Shown here: one piece after another, positions 33,981-40,552 of the stretch
How the letters are laid out: each line of letters opens with the position of its first letter
Numbering within the stretch: position 1 is the stretch's first letter
Translations under genes and position numbers: made by a program
Assembly: GCA_900317825.1 (NCBI GenBank)
Contig: ONIH01000013.1
Span: forward strand, 6,792-47,343
Direction: 5' to 3'
DNA: 40,552 nucleotides
From: an uncultured Lachnospiraceae bacterium
GTDB taxonomy: Bacteria; Bacillota; Clostridia; Lachnospirales; Lachnospiraceae
Notes under the pieces: model-generated
The model's input: only the letters and a program-made list of their open reading frames with translations
Told to the model about the DNA's origin: nothing
Databases searched by the model: none

Positions 33981-33997
33981 GACTCATTGTATGAGTC
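33981..33997. promoter_or_regulatory. 7-3-7 palindromic operator upstream of feoAB
   Basis: GACTCAT-TGT-ATGAGTC, perfect heptad inverted repeat just downstream of the predicted feoAB start site. Its position suits a roadblock repressor. It does not match the classical Fur box or the heptads before the Fur-type gene at 15 kb, so a different iron regulator may bind it. Confidence 0.5.
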
Positions 33998-34041
33998 AAG
34001 AAATAAGTTTGTCTGAACTAACTTTTGCGATGGAGATATAT

Positions 34042-36441
34042 ATGACATTAAAGGACCTTAAAATCGGCGAGAGCGCCGTGATCACCAATGTAGGTGGAGA
34101 GGGAGAACTCAGGCAGCATTTTCTCGACATGGGAGTGATTCCTGGTGCAGAAGTGACTCTTGTGAAATACGCTCCGATGGGCGACCCTATGGAGCTTCGT
34201 ATCCATGGATATGAGCTGACTCTGAGGCTCGATGACGCAGAGCAGATCGGGATAGATAAGGACGCATATAAAAAGAGAAGAGAGGAAGAAAAGTCAGGCA
34301 GTACCGAAGCAGCAAAGCCAGACCATATTGAGAGTCCGTACCTGGATGCCACGAATCATCGTCATGATGCGCATCCGGGACTTGGTGAGGGAGGACGTTT
34401 CCACGACAGAAAAAGTGAGCATCCGCTCCCTAAGGGCACGACTTTGACCTTTGCCCTTGCGGGAAACCAGAACTCTGGAAAGACGACTCTTTTCAACCAG
34501 CTGACAGGCTCCAATCAGCATGTCGGGAACTTTCCCGGTGTGACAGTAGATCGGAAGAGCGGTGTGATAAAAGGCCATCCGGAGACAGAAGTCACTGACC
34601 TGCCGGGCATCTATTCGATGTCACCGTATTCCGAGGAGGAGATCGTATCCAGGCAGTATATCCTGGATGAAAAGCCGACCGGCATTATAAATATCGTCGA
34701 TGCGACTAATATAGAGAGAAATCTGTATCTTACAATGCAGCTTATCGAGCTTGATGTCCCGATGGTCGTGGCTTTAAATATGATGGATGAAGTACAGGGA
34801 AACGGAGGCTCTGTAAAGGTGAACCGTATGGAGTCTCTGCTCGGGGTTCCTGTCATTCCGATCTCTGCCGCCAAGGGCGAAGGTATCGAAGAGCTCATTG
34901 ATCATGCCATTCATGTGGCGAAGTATCAGGAGAAGCCGAAGAGGCTTGACTTCTGTGACGAAAATGACCATGGCGGTGCTGTCCACAGGTGCCTTCACGG
35001 TATCATGCATCTGATACAGGATCACGCGACGAGAGCAGAGATACCACTTCGTTTCGCGGCTACAAAGCTCATAGAAGGTGATGAACAGATCACACAGGCT
35101 CTTGATCTCGAGCAGAATGAGAAGGACATGATAGAGCATATCATCGTGCAGATGGAAGAGGAGAGAGGTCTCGACCGTTCTGCCGCCATAGCTGATATGC
35201 GTTTTGCCTTTATTGAAAAACTGGTATCACAGACTGTCATAAAGCCGAAGGAATCAAAGGAGCATGAGAGAAGCCGGAAGATCGATAAGATCCTGACTGG
35301 CAAATACACGGCTATACCTGCATTTATCGGTATTATGGCGCTTGTATTCTGGCTTACTTTTAATGTGATCGGAGCATTTTTTCAGAATCTGATACAGATG
35401 GGAATAGACGCGCTGGCAGGTGCGCTTGACAAGGGAATGACTGCCTGGAATGTAAGCCCTGTCCTGCATTCACTCGTGATAGACGGTGTATTCGCAGGTG
35501 TAGGTTCAGTAATCAGCTTCCTGCCTATCATCGTGGTACTTTTCTTTTTCCTGTCGCTGCTCGAAGACACAGGATATATGGCGCGAATCGCCTTTGTGAT
35601 GGATAAGCCTCTTCGAAAAATAGGACTTTCCGGGCGGTCTATTGTTCCAATGCTTGTCGGATTCGGATGCTCTGTACCAGCTGTAATGTCGTCGAGAACT
35701 CTTCCGTCTGACCGTGACAGAAAAATGACTATCATGCTGATCCCGTTCATGAGCTGTACTGCAAAGCTGCCGATATACGGATTTTTTGTGGCGGCATTTT
35801 TCCCTGGAAAGGGCGGACTCATAATGGTACTTCTGTATCTTCTGGGAATCGCAGTCGGGATACTGACAGCTGTGATTTCCAAGAATACGTATTTCAAGGG
35901 TGAGGCTGTTCCATTCGTCATGGAGCTTCCAAACTACAGGATGCCTTCAGCAAAAAATGTTCTGCAGCTCATGTGGGACAAGGCGAGGGATTTCCTGCAG
36001 AGAGCGTTTACGATCATATTCATCGCTTCGATCGTGGTATGGTTCCTGGAGACCTTCAGCCCACACTTTGCTATGGTCATAGACTCATCGGAATCAATCC
36101 TTGCTATTGTCGCAGGATTTATAGCACCTATATTCAGACCTCTTGGCTTTGGCAACTGGAGGGTGACAACCGCTCTGATCAGCGGCTTCATGGCAAAGGA
36201 ATCAGTCGTGGCCACACTGAACGTGCTCTATGGCACTATGGCTGCCCTCAGATCATCTATAACTACAGGTGCAGCCGCAGCGCTTATGGTATTCTGCCTG
36301 CTCTACACGCCTTGTGTCGCAGCGATCGCTTCGATCCGTCGTGAGCTCGGCGTCAGATGGGCAGCATTCATCGTAGTCTTCCAGTGCGTGGTAGCGTGGA
36401 TCTGCGCCTTTATCGTGCATGGGATCTCGCTGCTGTTGTAA
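34042..36441 (+). CDS. feoB: Fused FeoA-FeoB ferrous iron transporter
   Basis: GTP-dependent Fe(II) uptake in the inner membrane. Residues 1-78 are a FeoA SH3-like domain (LKDLKIGESAVI, HFLDMGVIPGAEV). A His/Asp-rich linker (about 95-132, NHRHDAHPG, RFHDRKSEH) leads to the FeoB G domain, with G1 GNQNSGKTTLF (about 140), G3 DLPGIYS, G4 NMMD. The regulatory helical domain (about 300-400) and the membrane domain (about 415-799) follow, with gate motifs GFGCSVPAVMSSRTL and CTAKLPIYGFF. The ATG at 34042 follows GGAG by 7 bases; upstream in-frame codons reach into the promoter and are not translated. Fusion of FeoA to FeoB occurs in some Clostridia; the His-rich linker is a possible metal sink. Confidence 0.95.
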   Translation: MTLKDLKIGESAVITNVGGEGELRQHFLDMGVIPGAEVTLVKYAPMGDPMELRIHGYELTLRLDDAEQIGIDKDAYKKRREEEKSGSTEAAKPDHIESPYLDATNHRHDAHPGLGEGGRFHDRKSEHPLPKGTTLTFALAGNQNSGKTTLFNQLTGSNQHVGNFPGVTVDRKSGVIKGHPETEVTDLPGIYSMSPYSEEEIVSRQYILDEKPTGIINIVDATNIERNLYLTMQLIELDVPMVVALNMMDEVQGNGGSVKVNRMESLLGVPVIPISAAKGEGIEELIDHAIHVAKYQEKPKRLDFCDENDHGGAVHRCLHGIMHLIQDHATRAEIPLRFAATKLIEGDEQITQALDLEQNEKDMIEHIIVQMEEERGLDRSAAIADMRFAFIEKLVSQTVIKPKESKEHERSRKIDKILTGKYTAIPAFIGIMALVFWLTFNVIGAFFQNLIQMGIDALAGALDKGMTAWNVSPVLHSLVIDGVFAGVGSVISFLPIIVVLFFFLSLLEDTGYMARIAFVMDKPLRKIGLSGRSIVPMLVGFGCSVPAVMSSRTLPSDRDRKMTIMLIPFMSCTAKLPIYGFFVAAFFPGKGGLIMVLLYLLGIAVGILTAVISKNTYFKGEAVPFVMELPNYRMPSAKNVLQLMWDKARDFLQRAFTIIFIASIVVWFLETFSPHFAMVIDSSESILAIVAGFIAPIFRPLGFGNWRVTTALISGFMAKESVVATLNVLYGTMAALRSSITTGAAAALMVFCLLYTPCVAAIASIRRELGVRWAAFIVVFQCVVAWICAFIVHGISLLL

Positions 36442-36561
36442 AGAAGATCTTAGAAATCTGGCCAAACAATAAAGAACCAGCCAAGGTTGATCGGATGTTT
36501 ATAGACTTTGATTAACCTGAATGTAGCCATGCTTTCATGGGTCTCGTGCGCGATCATGTGT

Positions 36562-36592
36562 AAAAAGTGCCTGCAAAAGCGGGCATTTTTTG
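36562..36592 (+). terminator. Terminator downstream of feoAB
   Basis: Stem TGCCTGC / GCGGGCA (one G-U) with loop AAAA, flanked by five A and six T, about 120 bp after the feoAB stop. Confidence 0.8.
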
Positions 36593-36600
36593 TTGTAAAT

Positions 36601-36640
36601 GTGACACTGGGGACGCGTTCAGCTGTCACATGTGTCACTT
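36601..36640. repeat. REP-like element (GTGACACTGGGGACG motif)
   Basis: GTGACACTGGGGACGCGTTC followed by TGTCAC twice, which pairs with the first GTGACA. Similar TGACACTGGGGACGGTTC sequences occur dispersed in many bacterial genomes, often near Y1 (IS200-like) transposase genes. Only one degenerate copy is seen in this window. Confidence 0.4.
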
Positions 36641-36647
36641 GAAAAAT

Positions 36648-36735
36648 GAAAAAGTTACATTTTATCAAACAAGAACCCTTGAAAAGTTACAGAAAAAGTA
36701 TCATAATTAACCTCAAGAACTGAGAAAAAGTTACA
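36648..36735 (+). repeat. Three direct repeats of AAAAGTTACA upstream of ATPase gene
   Basis: Copies at 36648-36659, 36681-36691 and 36724-36735, GTTAC cores spaced 32 and 44 bp. They flank and overlap the promoter TTGAAA/CATAAT (36679-36707), as operator sites might. Confidence 0.6.
36679..36707 (+). promoter_or_regulatory. Promoter of DUF4143 ATPase gene
   Basis: TTGAAA (36679-36684), 17-bp spacer, CATAAT (36702-36707). The -35 shares bases with the second AAAAGTTACA repeat. Confidence 0.55.
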
Positions 36736-36747
36736 AGAGGCTATATT

Positions 36748-38097
36748 ATGCTACGAAGAACTGCTGAAAATGACATAAAAAAATGGTTAAAGGATGACAA
36801 TCGCGCACTTCTATTAACGGGAGCCAGGCAGACAGGGAAAACATATCTGATCAGGCAGGTATTGAGAGAAACAGATACTCCATATGCAGAGATCAATTTT
36901 ATTGAGCACCCTGACTATGTGCAGGCCTTTGACAACGCATCTGGAGCAGAGGAGATTATCCCGAGGCTTTCTGTGATGACGGATCAGGAGCTTATACCTG
37001 GTAAGACAGTTATATTCCTCGATGAGATACAGGAGTGCAGGGAAATGGTCACGCAGATCAAATTCCTTGTGGATGATGGAAGGTTTAAATATGTGCTCAG
37101 TGGGTCACTGCTAGGTGTTGAGCTCAAGGGACTTCGGTCAGTGCCTGTGGGGTATCTGAAATCTGTTACCTTATATCCGTTGTCGATAGAGGAATTTTTT
37201 AGTAATATTGGTGTTCATCAGAAGACTTTTGATGCAATAGAACATTCATTTAAAGACAAGGTTCCTGTAGATGATTTTATACACAGGCAGCTGATGAAGG
37301 TCTTTTATCTGTATCTCGTGGTTGGCGGTATGCCGGCAGCTGTGCAGAAGTACATTGATACAGAAAATCTTTCAGATGTATCTGATATTCAGCGTGAGAT
37401 AATAAGGCTGTATCGCAGGGATTTTTCAAAATATGCGGCAGGTAAAGGTCCCGAACTTTGGGATATATATGATGCGGTACCTGCTGAACTGGAGGAAAAT
37501 AATAAGCGGTTTTTTATTTCTCATGTTGCAGGGAAGGTGAATTTTGACAGGGTGAAAGACAGATTCCTATGGTTATCAGATGCTGGCGTTGTTCTGCCTG
37601 TTTATAATGTGACAGAACCTAAAGCACCTCTGAAGATCAGTGAAAAGAGGAATCTCTTCAAGCTTTTTATGTCGGATGTAGGACTTCTGACCTCGTTTTA
37701 TTCAGACTCTGTCAGGCTTGGGATACTTTCAAATGATCCTTCTATTAATAACGGTGGCCTTTATGAGAATGTTGTGGCTCAGGAACTTTATTCTCATGGA
37801 TTCAATAATCTCTGGTATTACAACAGTAAATCGCAGGGGGAACTGGATTTTTTGATTGAAAAAGATGGCGCTGTCCTTCCAATAGAAGTAAAATCAGGAA
37901 AAAGTTACTCCATTCACTCCGCATTGAGCAACATACTTACATCCACTGAGTATAATATAGAGCAGGCAGTTGTATTATGTAATGACAACTTGAGTGTTGA
38001 TGACAGGATAACCTATATGCCAATCTACATGCTTATGTTTTTTCAAAAAGAACTGACGGAGGATGTCAGATACCATCTGGACTTGAGTGGCATATAA
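36748..38097 (+). CDS. AAA ATPase with DUF4143 nuclease-like C-terminus
   Basis: A 449-residue protein of a large prokaryotic AAA_14/DUF4143 group of unknown role, often found on mobile or genomic-island DNA. The ATPase part (about 1-200) has Walker A GARQTGKT, Walker B VIFLDEIQ and sensor VLSGSLLG. The C-terminal domain (about 210-449) ends in a PD-(D/E)xK-like core: GELDFLIEKDGAVLPIEVKSGKS, with the Asp, Glu and Lys in place. The start has AGAGG 8 bases upstream. The gene is AT-richer, with rarer codons, than its neighbours, and is bordered by repeats, which suggests acquisition. It may act in defence or in toxin-like nucleolytic processes, but no partner gene is present. Confidence 0.85.
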   Translation: MLRRTAENDIKKWLKDDNRALLLTGARQTGKTYLIRQVLRETDTPYAEINFIEHPDYVQAFDNASGAEEIIPRLSVMTDQELIPGKTVIFLDEIQECREMVTQIKFLVDDGRFKYVLSGSLLGVELKGLRSVPVGYLKSVTLYPLSIEEFFSNIGVHQKTFDAIEHSFKDKVPVDDFIHRQLMKVFYLYLVVGGMPAAVQKYIDTENLSDVSDIQREIIRLYRRDFSKYAAGKGPELWDIYDAVPAELEENNKRFFISHVAGKVNFDRVKDRFLWLSDAGVVLPVYNVTEPKAPLKISEKRNLFKLFMSDVGLLTSFYSDSVRLGILSNDPSINNGGLYENVVAQELYSHGFNNLWYYNSKSQGELDFLIEKDGAVLPIEVKSGKSYSIHSALSNILTSTEYNIEQAVVLCNDNLSVDDRITYMPIYMLMFFQKELTEDVRYHLDLSGI

Positions 38098-38181
38098 AAA
38101 TTATCCTTCATTACAGCGGCTCCTACCCTCATAGTCTTGTCAAAGTGGTTGCTGAAGAAAAATAAATCAAAAACTTTTGTG

Positions 38182-38228
38182 AAACCTCTTTATTTTTTCA
38201 TGCGTATGTGAGAGAATACAAGAGGTTT
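38182..38228. promoter_or_regulatory. 9-bp inverted repeat upstream of NifU-like gene
   Basis: AAACCTCTT (38182-38190) and AAGAGGTTT (38220-38228), 29 bp apart. The right arm abuts the -35 box of the next promoter, so it is an operator candidate. Confidence 0.45.
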
Positions 38229-38256
38229 TTGACATAAGTCAGACTAAAAGTATATA
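38229..38256 (+). promoter_or_regulatory. Promoter of NifU-like/GGGtGRT operon
   Basis: TTGACA (38229-38234), 16-bp spacer, TATATA (38251-38256). The leader would be only about 11 nt, just enough to include AAGGAG. Confidence 0.65.
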
Positions 38257-38273
38257 TGTGGAAGGAGATCGTA

Positions 38274-38966
38274 ATGATTTACACAACCGAAGTGGAGAAC
38301 ATGTGCCCGGTTGCTAAGGGCGCAAAGCATGAGCCGGCTCCAATCCCTGAAGAGGGTAAGTGGGTCCATGCCAAGAAGATTGAGGATATCTCAGGCTTTA
38401 CTCATGGAGTAGGCTGGTGTGCTCCTCAGCAGGGATGCTGCAAGCTTTCTCTGAATATCAAGAATGGCATTATTGAGGAAGCTCTTATCGAGACAGTAGG
38501 ATGCTCAGGAATGACTCATTCAGCAGCGATGGCAGCAGAAATCCTTCAGGGCAAGACAATTCTTGAGGCTCTGAATACAGACCTTGTATGTGATGCCATC
38601 AATACAGCTATGAGAGAGCTCTTCCTTCAGATCGTGTATGGCCGTTCACAGTCAGCATTTTCAGATAACGGACTTTCAGTTGGCGCAGGTCTTGAGGACC
38701 TTGGTAAGGGACTTCGTTCACAGGTCGGCACAATGTACGGCACCAAGGCAAAGGGTGTTCGTTACCTTGAGATGACAGAGGGCTATGTCACAGAGATGGC
38801 ACTCGATGAGAACGACGAAGTAATCGGATACAAGTATGTCAACCTCGGTAAGATGACCGACTTCATTAAGAAGGGTGATGATCCTAATACAGCCTGGGAG
38901 AAGGCTAAGGGTCAGTATGGCCGTATTGATGATGCAGTGAAGTTTATCGATCCACGTAAAGAGTGA
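38274..38966 (+). CDS. NifU/IscU-like iron-sulfur scaffold protein, partner of GGGtGRT
   Basis: A 230-residue IscU-type protein. Conserved Cys lie at ENMCPV, GWCAPQQGCCKL, TVGCSGMTHS and DLVCD; GCSGMTHSAAMAAEIL is the usual scaffold motif around the second cluster ligand. Compared with typical IscU (about 125 aa) it has an N-terminal extension and a C-terminal domain of about 80 residues with no recognisable motif. The start is ATG 38274, 6 bases after AAGGAG. It is 30 bases from the GGGtGRT gene; this pairing recurs in Clostridia (family knowledge). Codons are strongly biased to the preferred set, so both are probably abundant. The cluster recipient is unknown. Confidence 0.82.
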   Translation: MIYTTEVENMCPVAKGAKHEPAPIPEEGKWVHAKKIEDISGFTHGVGWCAPQQGCCKLSLNIKNGIIEEALIETVGCSGMTHSAAMAAEILQGKTILEALNTDLVCDAINTAMRELFLQIVYGRSQSAFSDNGLSVGAGLEDLGKGLRSQVGTMYGTKAKGVRYLEMTEGYVTEMALDENDEVIGYKYVNLGKMTDFIKKGDDPNTAWEKAKGQYGRIDDAVKFIDPRKE

Positions 38967-38996
38967 TCATTTTTAGAATAAAGAAAGGAGACTATA

Positions 38997-40007
38997 ATGG
39001 CTTTATTCGAAAATTATGAGGCCAGGATCGATCAGATCAATGCCACATTAAATAAATACGGAATCAAGGATATAAAGGAAGCAGAGAAGGTTACTAAGGA
39101 TGCCGGACTTGATGTATATCATCAGGTAGAGGGAATCCAGGGTATCTGCTTCGAGAATGCAAAGTGGGCATACACAGTTGGCGCAGCCATCGCCATCAAG
39201 AAGGGATGCCGTCGTGCAGCAGATGCAGCAGCAGCTATCGGAGAAGGACTTCAGTCATTCTGTATTCCTGGATCAGTTGCTGACCACCGTAAGGTAGGTC
39301 TTGGACATGGTAATCTCGGCAAGATGCTCCTCGAGGAGGAGACAGAGTGCTTCTGTTTCCTTGCCGGACATGAGTCATTCGCAGCAGCAGAGGGTGCCAT
39401 CGGTATCGCAAATAATGCCAATAAGGTACGTAAAAAGCCTCTTCGTGTAATCCTCAACGGACTCGGCAAGGATGCAGCTCAGATCATCAGCCGTATCAAC
39501 GGATTCACATTCGTAGAGACTCAGTACGACTACAAGAACGCCAAGCTCAATATCGTAAGCGAGACTGCTTATTCAAAGGGCGACCGCGCCAAGGTAAGAT
39601 GCTATGGCGCTGATGATGTTCAGGAAGGTGTTGCTATCATGTGGCATGAGAACGTTGGAGTATCAATCACTGGTAACTCAACGAACCCTACACGTTTCCA
39701 GCATCCGGTAGCAGGTACATACAAGAAGGAGCGTATTGAGGCTGGCAAGCCATACTTCTCAGTAGCATCAGGCGGCGGCACAGGACGTACACTCCATCCT
39801 GATAATATGGCAGCAGGTCCGGCTTCATATGGTATGACAGATACTATGGGACGTATGCATTCAGATGCTCAGTTCGCTGGATCTTCATCAGTTCCTGCAC
39901 ATGTAGAGATGATGGGACTTATCGGAATGGGCAACAACCCTATGGTTGGTGCTACAGTAGCAGTAGCTGTATCCGTAGAGGAAGCAGCAAAGGCTGGCAA
40001 GTTCTGA
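38997..40007 (+). CDS. GGGtGRT-family protein (PF14057), unknown function
   Basis: A 336-residue soluble protein of the family named for its motif, here GGGTGRT at residues 259-265, followed by HPDNMAAGPASYGMTDTMGRMHSD. Other notable stretches are GKMLLEEETECFCFLAGHESF with two Cys, ICFENAKWAYTVG, and Gly/Ala-rich repeats. There is no signal peptide or membrane helix. Biochemical function has not been established as far as I know; constant linkage to an iron-sulfur scaffold suggests a cluster-dependent or cluster-delivering role. AAGGAG precedes the ATG by 7 bases. Codon bias points to high expression. A strong terminator follows. Confidence 0.93.
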   Translation: MALFENYEARIDQINATLNKYGIKDIKEAEKVTKDAGLDVYHQVEGIQGICFENAKWAYTVGAAIAIKKGCRRAADAAAAIGEGLQSFCIPGSVADHRKVGLGHGNLGKMLLEEETECFCFLAGHESFAAAEGAIGIANNANKVRKKPLRVILNGLGKDAAQIISRINGFTFVETQYDYKNAKLNIVSETAYSKGDRAKVRCYGADDVQEGVAIMWHENVGVSITGNSTNPTRFQHPVAGTYKKERIEAGKPYFSVASGGGTGRTLHPDNMAAGPASYGMTDTMGRMHSDAQFAGSSSVPAHVEMMGLIGMGNNPMVGATVAVAVSVEEAAKAGKF

Positions 40008-40032
40008 TAATTTTTTAAAATAATAAGAGACG

Positions 40033-40066
40033 CCACTCACCTTGTTATGAGGTGGGTGGTTTTTTG
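40033..40066 (+). terminator. Terminator after GGGtGRT gene
   Basis: Stem CCACTCACCT / AGGTGGGTGG (one G-U), 7-base loop, then six or more T. Confidence 0.9.
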
Positions 40067-40552
40067 TTGTAAGAATTCATAAGAAATGATATATTAGTGT
40101 CTGCTCAATAAATAAACCTTTTGAAAATATTGCATTTCCAGCCGACTTTCTCTCGTCGGTAAGTTCCATGACAGTGGGTATAAATTTGGCAGGTGGTATG
40201 ATATGATCTGGATGGAAAAGATGATCGGAGAGCATTCTGATGATCCAGCACCTGTTATTCCGTACAGGAGATAACAGTACAAAATGAACTCCATGCAGAG
40301 TGATAAGAGAAATAACTGATGAAGAACGCCGTTACTGGAGAGAACAGTATAATGACTATACTCATGGACTGAAATCTTCTGACTGAAACTGGTTATGTCA
40401 GCGTCATTAAAATGATAAATCGATGATCAAAATATTCAATTTGACTATCACTGGTCAACTACGCCCCGACTAAAGTCGGGGGCTTGTGGGGTGTGACTCA
40501 AGTACTTAAGATACATGATCACATACCACAACTTATCCAGATACAGCAGACT
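40067..40552. other. Gene-poor end of window with small ORF remnants
   Basis: No full gene. A 23-codon ORF at 40202-40273 (starts MIWMEKMIGEHSDD) has AGGTGG before it. A second short frame at about 40301-40387 encodes ITDEERRYWREQYNDYTHG, which looks like genuine protein sequence but lacks a start. These may be small proteins or remnants of a lost gene. A CCGAC/GTCGG hairpin lies at 40142-40159. Confidence 0.4.
40464..40481. mobile_element. Possible IS200/IS605-type end hairpin
   Basis: CCCCGAC-TAAA-GTCGGGG, a tight 7-bp stem with tetraloop, followed by GGCTTGTGGGG. Subterminal hairpins of this look mark the ends of IS200/IS605 and related palindrome-associated elements. No tnpA or tnpB is in the window, so this could be an end of an element lying beyond it or a relic. 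Confidence 0.35.

Larger units (their letters stand above)
36442..36747. other. Gene-free 306-bp region
   Basis: Contains the feoAB terminator, a GTGACACTGGGGACG-type repeat, three direct repeats of AAAAGTTACA and one promoter, all listed separately. The first 115 bp show no recognisable element. Confidence 0.7.

Noticed and set aside
35382-35921. 179-codon minus-strand ORF within feoAB
   Set aside because: Antisense to the FeoB membrane domain; low-complexity Ser/Thr/Ile composition typical of a shadow frame.
40094-40294. 66-codon minus-strand ORF in the right-end region
   Set aside because: No ribosome site, hydrophobic/low-complexity content and no family features; the opposite strand holds better small-ORF candidates.
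1-40552. CRISPR arrays, tRNA or rRNA genes
   Set aside because: No regularly spaced repeats, cloverleaf with GTTCRANNC arm, or rRNA-like stretches were noticed; very short or unusual cases could be missed by eye.

Overview
This 40.5 kb window looks like accessory DNA from a fibre- or oligosaccharide-degrading anaerobe of the Lachnospiraceae (Clostridia), most probably Butyrivibrio or a close relative. The grounds are strong AGGAGG ribosome sites and sigma-A promoters (TTGACA-17-TATAAT type), GH94 phosphorylases, a GH3 beta-glucosidase with the reversed domain order known from Butyrivibrio and Ruminococcus, a fused FeoA-FeoB, a class I hybrid-cluster protein, and a GGGtGRT-family gene beside its NifU-like partner. 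The left edge carries the C-terminal part of a Rep_3-type plasmid replication initiator. Since Butyrivibrio genomes often contain megaplasmids or chromids, the segment may belong to such a replicon (inference). No rRNA, tRNA, CRISPR array or intact transposase was seen.

Layout. 1-0.8 kb: replication initiator (truncated by the window edge). 0.8-1.4 kb: HD-domain 5'-deoxynucleotidase on the minus strand. 1.5-5.2 kb: four tightly packed genes (PrsW-like membrane protein, DUF815 AAA+ ATPase, tiny zinc-finger protein, DEDDh exonuclease). 5.2-7.0 kb: a 24-bp perfect palindrome, then an in-frame, internally deleted GH94 paralog that lacks the catalytic core. 7.0-16.0 kb: a cyclic-di-GMP neighbourhood with a PilZ protein, an S1 protein and FEN-type exonuclease, a PAS-GGDEF-EAL-GAF-GGDEF protein, a GT2 polysaccharide synthase, a metal exporter with its Fur-type repressor, and an HD-GYP phosphodiesterase. 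16.1-19.4 kb: hybrid-cluster protein, shikimate-kinase-like P-loop protein, secreted lipase-like hydrolase. 19.5-31.1 kb: beta-glucan oligosaccharide use: cellobiose phosphorylase, AraC regulator, ABC importer (binding lipoprotein and two permeases, no ATPase), GH3 beta-glucosidase and a second, divergent GH94 phosphorylase. 31.1-36.4 kb: MATE exporter behind a promoter flanked by perfect inverted repeats, FMN-dependent alpha-hydroxyacid oxidase-like protein, a structured non-coding stretch, FeoAB. 36.6-38.1 kb: DUF4143 AAA ATPase with repeat-rich upstream DNA, probably acquired. 38.2-40.0 kb: NifU-like scaffold plus GGGtGRT protein. 40.0-40.5 kb: non-coding DNA with small gene remnants and an IS200/IS605-like hairpin.

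How it fits together. The importer brings in beta-linked glucose disaccharides or oligosaccharides, which are split in the cytoplasm either by hydrolysis (GH3) or phosphorolysis (two GH94 enzymes, conserving energy as glucose-1-phosphate). The AraC protein reads divergently from the importer, with a 10-bp inverted repeat between them, and is the obvious controller. The most unusual items are the catalytically gutted GH94 paralog with its own palindrome, the possible invertible promoter in front of the MATE gene, two apparently leaderless genes, the PrsW-like/DUF815 gene cluster, and the uncharacterised NifU-like/GGGtGRT pair.
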